Source of the DNA: Firmicutes bacterium UBA1535
GTDB lineage: Bacteria; Bacillota; Clostridia; Tissierellales; Sedimentibacteraceae
Direction: 5' to 3'
Length of the DNA stretch: 27,654 nucleotides
NCBI GenBank assembly: GCA_002323775.1
Contig: DCPV01000265.1
Coordinates: forward strand, 1-27,654
The notes under the pieces were generated by a model that worked only from the letters and a program-made list of their open reading frames with translations, searched no databases and was not told the DNA's origin. Shown here piece by piece: positions 21,784 through 27,654 of the stretch (positions within the stretch are counted from its first letter, which is position 1; each line of letters starts with the position of its first letter). Both the position numbers and the translations under genes were made by a program.

Positions 21784-22188
21784 ATGATTGGTTTTTGGAT
21801 TTTTATGTTGATAATGGAATTGATGATTCCTATTATTATGATTGGATTTGGAATGTATTTTAGTAAGAATGCACCACAAAAAATTAATTATGCTTTTGGA
21901 TATCGAACTACACGTTCTATGAAAAGTCAGGAAACATGGCAATTTGCTCATAAATGTGTTGGCAAGCTTTGGAAGATAATAGGGTTTATTATGACTCCAA
22001 TTATAGTTATAGTAATGCTGTTTTCTTATGGCAAGGGTATAGATTATGTGGGTAATTTTGTGCTTGTTATTATGGGAATTCAAGTAATAGTTCTCATTGC
22101 ATCTATTTTTCCGGTAGAAGCTGCTTTAAAACGTAACTTTGATGAAAGTGGAAAACCTTTAAAACAGAATTTTAGCAATTTAAAATAA
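21784..22188 (+). CDS. SdpI family membrane protein
   Basis: The 134-residue protein has a first membrane helix at about 3-26 and two more at about 70-90 and 95-115. The SdpI signature lies between them: INYAFGYRTTRSMKSQETWQFAHKCVGKLW. In Bacillus subtilis SdpI is the immunity protein for the SdpC killing factor and also captures the SdpR repressor at the membrane. Most genomic relatives, like this one, have no toxin gene nearby and an unknown role in the envelope. GGAGGAGA precedes ATG 21784; a TTG at 21769 overlaps that site and is rejected. It lies divergent to the BlaI-type repressor, which is a possible regulator. Confidence 0.82.
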   Translation: MIGFWIFMLIMELMIPIIMIGFGMYFSKNAPQKINYAFGYRTTRSMKSQETWQFAHKCVGKLWKIIGFIMTPIIVIVMLFSYGKGIDYVGNFVLVIMGIQVIVLIASIFPVEAALKRNFDESGKPLKQNFSNLK

Positions 22189-22249
22189 TAAGATACTATC
22201 AATAAAATAACACAAGATTAAATAAAATGGGGGTACATAAGAATAAAAT

Positions 22250-24469
22250 ATGAATTTAGAAAAAGCAAAGGGAATATTAAAGGAATATTTTGGATATGAT
22301 AGCCTGCGTCCTGGTCAGGATAAAATTATCGATAACATTCTATCGGAAAGGGATGTCGTTGGTATAATGCCAACCGGTGCTGGAAAATCAATATGCTTTC
22401 AAATTCCAGCTATGATATTGGATGGGATAACAATAGTGATTTCACCTCTTATTTCTCTTATGAAGGACCAGGTCAACTCGCTTACACAGATAGGTATAAA
22501 AGCAGCATATTTAAACAGTTCACTTACTGAAAAGCAATACTTTACAGTACTTGATAATATAAGAAATGGTGTGTATAAAATCATATATGTTGCACCGGAA
22601 AGACTGCTTGTAAATGGATTTTTGGAAACGCTAAAAAAATTAAAGGTTTCTATGATTACGATTGATGAGGCTCATTGTATATCACAGTGGGGACAGGATT
22701 TTAGACCAAGCTATATGCAAATAATTGATTTTATTGGGAAATTACCAACAAAACCGATTATTTCAGCTTTTACGGCAACTGCTACATCACTTGTTAAAGA
22801 GGATATAATTAACATACTGAATTTACAAAATCCATATGTATTGGTTACAGGCTTTGATAGAAGCAATCTGTATTTTGAAGTGCAAAAGCCGGATGACAGA
22901 TATAATGCTCTTGATGATTTTTTGATGGATAGAAAAGAAGAATCAGGCATAATTTATTGCTCTACAAGAGATAATGTTGAAAAAGTATGTGATTATCTGA
23001 ATGATAAATCATATAAAGCTACAAGGTATCATGCTGGATTGTCTGATAAGGAACGAAAGGAAAATCAAGAGGATTTTATATATGACCGTAGCAAAATTAT
23101 GGTTGCAACTAATGCCTTTGGTATGGGGATAGATAAATCAAATGTTTCATTTGTAGTTCATTTTAACATGCCAAAGGATTTGGAAAGCTATTATCAAGAA
23201 GCAGGCAGGGCTGGACGTGATGGAAGTGAGGCTCATTGCTTATTATTGTATAATGGACAAGACATAAGAACTAATTTGTATATGATAGAAAATTCTAAGG
23301 ATAGAAATTATGAGAGTATAGAAGTTGAAAGAGAATTGAAAGCAAGAGATAGAGAAAGACTTAAAATCATGTCTAGCTATTGTCACACGAACACATGCCT
23401 TAGACAATATATTTTAAATTACTTTGGTGAGGAGCTAAAAGACGATTGTGGTAATTGCAGTAATTGTAAAACGGAGTTTGAGGATGTAGATATTACTGTT
23501 TCAGCGCAAAAAATTATTTCTTGTATCATAAAAACAAAAGAACGCTTCGGTATAAATATGATAGTTGATATATTGCGTGGGAGTAAAAACAAAAGAATAC
23601 TTAACATGAGGCTTGATAAAGTATCAACCTATAATATTATGTCAGAAACTGAAGCTTTCACAAAAGAAGTAATAAATCATCTTATATTTAATAACTACTT
23701 GTATACAACAAATGATGAATTTCCTATACTAAAGCTTGATAAATATGCAGGAAAATTTTTAAAAGAAAAAGAATCTATCAATATGAAAATGGTAAAGTCC
23801 TACAAAACTACATCTGGAAATACTTCTGTTGATAAAGAAATTTCTTCTAAATCAAAAGGTAAGAGAAAAGAGGCAAAAGGCAAAAAAACATTTGATTTAC
23901 ACAGCGTTGACTCTAATCTTTTGTCAAAGCTAAAGGAATTAAGATTTTCGCTCGCCTCGGAACAGAACGTGCCTGCTTTTGTTATATTTCATGATAGCAC
24001 ATTAATTGATATGTGCGTAAAAATGCCGAAAACAGAGGAAGAACTGTTAGAGGTTTCAGGTGTAGGAAAGCAAAAGCTTGAACGCTATGGGGCAAAGTTT
24101 TTGCAAATAATAACGAGCAAAGAATTAGATAATATAGAACGTAAACAGGATGACAATAATAAATCTGATATTAATGAAATTAAAGTTTTTGAAGAACCTG
24201 TGACTATAAGCGCAATTGCAGACCAAATTAATGTTGTAATTATGCAGCAGGGTGAAAAAATCACTGCAATTAAGTTAAATAATTGGCTTGTAGAAAAAGG
24301 ATATCTTGAAGTAATTGAAGAAGATGAAAATAAAAGAAAATCGCCAACACCAAAGGGAGAAGAACTAGGAATAATAATCGTAGAAAAAAAGAATTTTAAA
24401 GAGCAAACATATTATATGAATCTCTTTAATAAAAATGCTCAGAAATTTATTATAGATAATTTTTACTAA
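22250..24469 (+). CDS. recQ: ATP-dependent DNA helicase RecQ
   Basis: The 739-residue helicase unwinds DNA 3' to 5' in recombination and repair. It shows motif 0 (FGYDSLRPGQ), Walker A MPTGAGKS (40-47), DEAH at 139-142 within IDEAHCISQWGQDFRPSY, TATAT (176-180), motif VI QEAGRAGRDG (316-325), and a zinc site with Cys383, Cys400, Cys403 and Cys406. An HRDC domain follows (about 560-630, LRFSLASEQNVPAFVIFHDSTL). About 100 further C-terminal residues after HRDC form a small domain seen in some Firmicutes RecQ proteins. The start fits the family, but the nearest Shine-Dalgarno-like GGGGG is 16 bases away, so initiation may be weak. No clear terminator separates it from prmA. Confidence 0.95.
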   Translation: MNLEKAKGILKEYFGYDSLRPGQDKIIDNILSERDVVGIMPTGAGKSICFQIPAMILDGITIVISPLISLMKDQVNSLTQIGIKAAYLNSSLTEKQYFTVLDNIRNGVYKIIYVAPERLLVNGFLETLKKLKVSMITIDEAHCISQWGQDFRPSYMQIIDFIGKLPTKPIISAFTATATSLVKEDIINILNLQNPYVLVTGFDRSNLYFEVQKPDDRYNALDDFLMDRKEESGIIYCSTRDNVEKVCDYLNDKSYKATRYHAGLSDKERKENQEDFIYDRSKIMVATNAFGMGIDKSNVSFVVHFNMPKDLESYYQEAGRAGRDGSEAHCLLLYNGQDIRTNLYMIENSKDRNYESIEVERELKARDRERLKIMSSYCHTNTCLRQYILNYFGEELKDDCGNCSNCKTEFEDVDITVSAQKIISCIIKTKERFGINMIVDILRGSKNKRILNMRLDKVSTYNIMSETEAFTKEVINHLIFNNYLYTTNDEFPILKLDKYAGKFLKEKESINMKMVKSYKTTSGNTSVDKEISSKSKGKRKEAKGKKTFDLHSVDSNLLSKLKELRFSLASEQNVPAFVIFHDSTLIDMCVKMPKTEEELLEVSGVGKQKLERYGAKFLQIITSKELDNIERKQDDNNKSDINEIKVFEEPVTISAIADQINVVIMQQGEKITAIKLNNWLVEKGYLEVIEEDENKRKSPTPKGEELGIIIVEKKNFKEQTYYMNLFNKNAQKFIIDNFY

Positions 24470-24504
24470 AAAACTTTATGTGATACTTGAATTATTCTCT
24501 TATC

Positions 24505-24533
24505 TTGACAAAATAAGCATATTGATATATATT
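24505..24533 (+). promoter_or_regulatory. promoter of the prmA transcript
   Basis: TTGACA (24505-24510), 17 bp, TATATT (24528-24533). The leader of about 110 bases contains a GC-richer patch (24590-24640) with GCACC and GGTGC arms that can pair, and a short ATG frame (24583, about 13 codons). Confidence 0.6.
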
Positions 24534-24649
24534 TAATGCTATATGTTTGATTGATTAGATGATGTAAGAAGAATTTTAAATGATGAAAGGATACGCACCG
24601 AGCGATTCCTCATTGGTCTTGTGAAAATAGGTGCATAGGCATATTTATT

Positions 24650-25621
24650 ATGAAATTTAAAGAAGTGATTATAGAAACTACTACCGAGGGTATAGAGCTT
24701 TTAAATGCTGTGCTTATTAAGCTTGATATAGCAGAGGTTGTTATAGAGGATGCCAGTGTTTTTGAGGAGTTTTTGACTGCTGATACTATGAGCTGGGATT
24801 ATTATGATGAAAGCCTTAATAGTATGAAGGACTGTGCTACAAGAATGAAGATATATCTTGGAGATAATGAACAGGGCGAGCAGGAGTTAAACGCTCTTAA
24901 GGATGAGTTAAATAATTTAAAAAATGACGATATAGATATTGACTTAGGAAGTCTTAATATAACTGTTAATATAGTTGATGATGAAGATTGGGCAAATAAC
25001 TGGAAGCAGTTTTTTAAGCCTTTTGAGGTTGGTGAAAAAATACTTGTTAAACCAACTTGGGAAAGTGTTGAAGATAAAGGGGATAGAATTGTACTGGAGA
25101 TTGACCCTGGTGCAAGCTTTGGAACTGGTCAGCACCATACTACTCAGCTTTGTATAGAGCAGATAGAAAAATATATAAAAAATAAAATGGAAGTCTTGGA
25201 TATGGGCTGTGGAAGTGGTATTTTGTCGATAGCTTCAATACTTCTTGGTGCTAAGCATGTTGTTGGTGTAGATATAGATGAAAATGCAGTCAGAATTGCT
25301 AAAGAAAATGCTTTAGTTAATAATATTCGTGAAGATAAATTTTTAGCATATTGTGGAAATGTAATTGAAGATGAGAGATTGCAAGATGCTATAGGATTTA
25401 ATAAATACGATATGATAGTAGTTAATATAATAGCTGATATAATTATTGAAATGAGCGATTGTTTCCCTAAATTTTTAAAGCAGGGCGGGATTTTAATTAC
25501 ATCAGGTATTATTGAAAAGTACGTTGACCAAGTAAAGGATACTCTTATAAACCTTGGGTTTGAAATAAAAGAAACAATTCAAAAGGAAGATTGGGTGTCA
25601 ATTACTGCTGTTTTAAAGTAA
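24650..25621 (+). CDS. prmA: ribosomal protein L11 methyltransferase
   Basis: The 323-residue protein methylates ribosomal protein L11 using S-adenosylmethionine. The N-terminal substrate-recognition domain (about 1-110) has IIETTTEGIELLNAVLIKL. The junction is DDEDWANNWKQFFKPFEVG. The methyltransferase domain has IDPGASFGTGQHHTT (151-165), motif I LDMGCGSGIL (183-192), VGVDIDENAV, and VNIIADIIIEM with the characteristic Asn-Ile-Ile-Ala. Length is slightly longer than the usual 300-315 residues because of an acidic insert around 70-100. The ribosome site is weak (AGGTG or ATAGG upstream of ATG). prmA followed by rsmE is a conserved arrangement in Firmicutes; here a GNAT gene sits between them. 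Confidence 0.95.
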   Translation: MKFKEVIIETTTEGIELLNAVLIKLDIAEVVIEDASVFEEFLTADTMSWDYYDESLNSMKDCATRMKIYLGDNEQGEQELNALKDELNNLKNDDIDIDLGSLNITVNIVDDEDWANNWKQFFKPFEVGEKILVKPTWESVEDKGDRIVLEIDPGASFGTGQHHTTQLCIEQIEKYIKNKMEVLDMGCGSGILSIASILLGAKHVVGVDIDENAVRIAKENALVNNIREDKFLAYCGNVIEDERLQDAIGFNKYDMIVVNIIADIIIEMSDCFPKFLKQGGILITSGIIEKYVDQVKDTLINLGFEIKETIQKEDWVSITAVLK

Positions 25622-25645
25622 ATATTATAATGTGAGGTATGCAAA

Positions 25646-26107
25646 GTGTTAATAGAGACAGACAGATGCCTAATTCGTAATTTTGAGGAAAAAGATATTG
25701 ATGAATTCATGTCGTATAGGAACGATGAAGTTTGGATGCGATATCAAGGATTTAAGGGGCTGACAAAGCAGGAATATGAAAAAGCGTTGCTCAAAGATGC
25801 TGCATTGCACGAGGGAGTTCAGCTTGCCATAGTTTTAAAAGATAGTGGTTGCTTGATTGGTGATATATATTTAAAGCAGGAAACTAATTCATTATGGTTT
25901 GGATATACGATAAGTCCATTATACGCAAGACGAGGCTATGCCTATGAGGCAGTTAACGGAATAATTGCGTGGATAAAAGAAAAAGGAATCGATAAAATAT
26001 TTGCAGCGGCTTTGCCTGAAAACATTCCATCAATTAATTTATTGAAAAAACTTAAGTTTAGTTTTGTTGGTATGAATGAGTACGGAGAGGAAGTTTATAC
26101 ACTTTAG
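25646..26107 (+). CDS. GNAT acetyltransferase, RimJ/RimL type, between prmA and rsmE
   Basis: The 153-residue protein starts LIETDRCLIRNFEEKDIDEF, with the central strand CLIGDIYLK, motif A ISPLYARRGYAYEAVNGIIAW (near 89-109) and motif B NIPSINLLKKLKFSFVG. It is a compact RimJ/RimL-branch GNAT. The start is GTG, supported by GTGAGGT eight bases upstream and the family N-terminus right after it. It follows prmA by 24 bases and so is probably in the same operon, where it interrupts the common prmA-rsmE order. Given its company of two translation-modifying enzymes, a ribosomal substrate is conceivable but unproven. Confidence 0.87.
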   Translation: MLIETDRCLIRNFEEKDIDEFMSYRNDEVWMRYQGFKGLTKQEYEKALLKDAALHEGVQLAIVLKDSGCLIGDIYLKQETNSLWFGYTISPLYARRGYAYEAVNGIIAWIKEKGIDKIFAAALPENIPSINLLKKLKFSFVGMNEYGEEVYTL

Positions 26108-26182
26108 ATTTCAATTGTACAAAATAAGCACAAAGTAAGTCAAATTACAATTTAAAGCTACAATGAAAGGAATATAAATAAA

Positions 26183-26935
26183 ATGTTCAGATATTTTAGT
26201 TCTGAAGAAAAAATAATTGGTGATATAATTAAAATTGAAGGTACGGATGTTAATCACCTTAAAAATACGTTAAGAGCAAAAGTTGGTGATGAGGTTTCAA
26301 TAGTTACAGATAAATGTGAGTATGTTGCAAATATCATCAATTTTGAAAATGATAGTATTGCGTGTAAAATAAAAATCAAGACAGATAAAAACAATGAAGC
26401 AAATATTCACATAACTTTATGTCAAGGCTTACCAAAGCAAGCTAAAATGGAAGATATCATACAACAAAATGTAGAGCTTGGTGTTAAAAGCTTTATACCG
26501 CTTATTACAGAGCGTACTGTTGTTAAGTTAAATGATAAATCAAGAGAGTTAAAAAAACTCGACAGGTGGAGAAAAGTAGCACACGAATCCTCGAAGCAGA
26601 GTAAAAGAAACATAATTCCCGAAGTAGAGGATATTTTAACTGTAAATGAGCTTATCGCCAGATTAAAAAATGAAAATGCAAAAATTATTGTCCCTTATGA
26701 ATTAGAGGGAAGTAAAACAATGAAAGAGGCATTAAATAAAAACAATTTTGATAAGAATAACAAATATTATGTAATAATAGGTCCAGAAGGTGGCTTTGAT
26801 GAAAAGGAAATTAAAAAATTTCAAGAAGCTGGTGCTCAAATAGTAACACTTGGAAAAAGAATACTAAGAACAGAAACAGCAGGTCTTGTAGCTTCAACAA
26901 TTATATTATATGAGCATGATGAAATGAATGCTTAA
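26183..26935 (+). CDS. rsmE: 16S rRNA (uracil-1498-N3)-methyltransferase
   Basis: The 250-residue SPOUT-family enzyme methylates N3 of U1498 in 16S rRNA. The N-terminal PUA-like domain (1-70) includes HLKNTLRAKVGDEV. The knotted domain shows QGLPKQAKMEDIIQQNVELG (81-100), SERTVV-like TERTVVKL, WRKVAHESSKQSKR, IGPEGGFDEKEI (199-210) and the knot segment LGKRILRTETA (223-233). All are diagnostic. AAAGGA lies about 14 bases before ATG. It is the last gene of the prmA-GNAT-rsmE group and is followed by a large hairpin. Confidence 0.96.
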   Translation: MFRYFSSEEKIIGDIIKIEGTDVNHLKNTLRAKVGDEVSIVTDKCEYVANIINFENDSIACKIKIKTDKNNEANIHITLCQGLPKQAKMEDIIQQNVELGVKSFIPLITERTVVKLNDKSRELKKLDRWRKVAHESSKQSKRNIIPEVEDILTVNELIARLKNENAKIIVPYELEGSKTMKEALNKNNFDKNNKYYVIIGPEGGFDEKEIKKFQEAGAQIVTLGKRILRTETAGLVASTIILYEHDEMNA

Positions 26936-26950
26936 TAAATGCTAAATTTG

Positions 26951-27003
26951 AATACTAATCTCAAGCTTAAAATAGAATAAAATTTTAGATTGAGATTAGT
27001 ATT
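26951..27003. terminator. long hairpin after rsmE
   Basis: A perfect 14-bp outer stem (AATACTAATCTCAA at 26951-26964 with 26990-27003) encloses further A/T pairing. The T-run is poor, so it may stabilise the RNA or terminate weakly. Confidence 0.5.
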
Positions 27004-27108
27004 TACATAAGATTTAGCATTTTTTTTGTGCTTTTGAATATTATATAATAGTTGCTTTTTAGTTATTTATAGCGAGTATATTTTATGCTCTGTAGAAAGG
27101 GTGTTGCT

Positions 27109-27297
27109 ATGGGATTTTTTGGATTTAAACGATGCGGTGGCGGATGTCAAAAAATTAAGTTTACAGAGGTGGTAGGCTTAATTATAGCCATTATAGGTGC
27201 AATTATTGTTGTGCAAGTTTTGCCGCTTCGAATATGGCTTTTTATACTTGGCTTTTTATTTATAATATTAGGATGTACATTGTTTAAATTATTTTGA
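27109..27297 (+). CDS. small two-helix membrane protein
   Basis: The 62-residue protein has a short basic, cysteine-containing head (MGFFGFKRCGGGCQKIK) and two membrane helices (about 21-38 and 42-59). I do not recognise a family. The two head cysteines, spaced CGGGC, might bind a metal or be modified, but the motif alone is not diagnostic. AAAGGG lies eight bases before ATG 27109; an in-frame ATG at 27085 precedes that site and is not used. It stands alone, with a terminator at 27336. Confidence 0.6.
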   Translation: MGFFGFKRCGGGCQKIKFTEVVGLIIAIIGAIIVVQVLPLRIWLFILGFLFIILGCTLFKLF

Positions 27298-27335
27298 TAA
27301 GCTTTAACTTTAAGATATATTAAATGAAAAAATTG

Positions 27336-27366
27336 AGACAGAGAGATATTTCTTCTGTCTTTTTTG
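27336..27366 (+). terminator. terminator after the small membrane protein
   Basis: AGACAGA (27336-27342) pairs with TCTGTCT (27354-27360), followed by TTTTTG and further T-rich sequence. Confidence 0.65.
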
Positions 27367-27394
27367 CTATTTTTTCAAAAAAAGTATAAATATA

Positions 27395-27427
27395 AATAAG
27401 ACAAGGCTTGAATTGCCTTGTCTTATT
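27395..27427 (-). terminator. terminator of the gene at the right edge
   Basis: A perfect 13-bp stem (AATAAGACAAGGC at 27395-27407 with 27415-27427) has a 7-base loop. Read on the minus strand it is followed by T-rich sequence, so it likely ends the partial gene at 27495. Confidence 0.65.
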
Positions 27428-27494
27428 GAGTTTGATAATAAATTTTTATGTGAAAAATATTGTTTATTCTTTTTGCCTACTCATCAGATAAAAA

Positions 27495-27654
27495 TTATAA
27501 TTTTAACCACAAAGCAGGGCGAACACCGCCTGTACATTTGCCATCGATGATGTTGGCTTTTAATATATTGTTGCCATGGACACCTATACTGCCGTCAGTA
27601 CCGAAGATATACACAGCTTTTAGATTATCACGTCCGGGCGACCGAAGCCACCAC
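27495..27654 (-). CDS. C-terminal end of a DUF6273-like WWLRSPG protein (partial)
   Basis: Reading leftward from the window edge, 53 codons end in TAA. They start WWLRSPGRDNLKAVYIF, continue GTDGSIGVHGNNI and finish GGVRPALWLKL. WWLRSPG and the closing GVRPALWL are the hallmarks of a domain found at the C-terminus of many secreted or surface proteins of gut Firmicutes (DUF6273 in domain databases; the number is from memory). The function of the domain is unknown. The N-terminus, signal peptide and any repeats lie beyond the window. A hairpin terminator lies at 27395-27427. Confidence 0.8.
   Translation of the reverse strand, partial: WWLRSPGRDNLKAVYIFGTDGSIGVHGNNILKANIIDGKCTGGVRPALWLKL

Noticed and set aside
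21727..22083. 118-codon minus-strand frame opposite the SdpI-family gene
   Set aside because: Its His/Asn-rich composition is a shadow of the conserved SdpI reading, with no promoter or ribosome site.
22227..22253. Eight-codon ATG frame whose TGA overlaps the recQ start codon
   Set aside because: There is no ribosome binding site before it and its only support is the overlap. It may help explain the odd GGGGG spacing, but is too short to call.
1..27654. Mobile element, prophage, CRISPR array or toxin-antitoxin system
   Set aside because: I found no integrase, transposase, terminal inverted repeat pair with target duplication, regularly spaced repeat or recognised toxin gene. The SdpI-like gene has no SdpC toxin partner here.

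Overview
The window is strongly A+T-rich, with strong AGGAGG-type ribosome binding sites, many TTG or GTG starts, a tRNA T-box, VanRS-like signalling and BlaI, MerR and SdpI family proteins. Together these point to a low-GC, Gram-positive Bacillota chromosome, most likely an anaerobic member of Clostridia. No genus can be named from the sequence alone. I see no rRNA or tRNA gene, CRISPR array, integrase, transposase or phage gene.

Layout. (1) 1-3.1 kb: the tail of a chemotaxis receptor, then exodeoxyribonuclease III, then a convergent vitamin B6 salvage pair (pyridoxamine kinase and an ECF-transporter S component). (2) 3.0-5.5 kb: a histidine phosphatase, a MerR regulator with a textbook 19-bp-spacer palindromic promoter coupled to a small membrane protein, and a membrane protein of unknown function. 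(3) 5.6-9.2 kb: two tandem GNAT acetyltransferases, a remnant of a GyrI-like domain, and convergent prolyl-tRNA synthetase under a proline (CCA) T-box with a consensus promoter. (4) 9.2-15.6 kb: a HAD phosphatase, a peptidase E-like protein, then a run of GNAT acetyltransferases (one AAC(6')-like, one AAC(3)-I-like, one double-domain, and two close paralogues) ending in a YcaQ/AlkX-type DNA glycosylase-like protein. (5) 15.6-17.7 kb: an orphan class I isoprenoid-synthase-fold protein on the minus strand, and a GNAT gene preceded by a leader peptide and a hairpin that can hide its ribosome binding site. (6) 18.0-22.2 kb: a cell-envelope module with a VanR/VanS-like two-component system, a membrane-anchored serine D,D-carboxypeptidase, a BlaI-type repressor with operator-like dyads, and a divergent SdpI-family membrane protein. 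(7) 22.2-27.7 kb: RecQ helicase, PrmA, a GNAT gene, RsmE, a small two-helix membrane protein, and the C-terminal end of a WWLRSPG/GVRPALWL-type (DUF6273-like) protein running off the right edge.

Functional themes are housekeeping translation and repair (ExoA, ProS, RecQ, PrmA, RsmE, YcaQ-like), envelope-stress sensing (VanRS-like, carboxypeptidase, BlaI, SdpI), and an unusual density of acetyltransferases: nine GNAT genes carrying ten domains. The items most worth a second look are the candidate translational attenuator before the 17.2-kb GNAT gene, the VanRS-like pair paired with a serine carboxypeptidase instead of vanHAX, a direct-repeat site found upstream of the regulator and again just behind the kinase, the orphan isoprenoid-synthase-like protein, and two pairs of near-duplicate promoters. 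Nothing here is certain to be a wholly new system.
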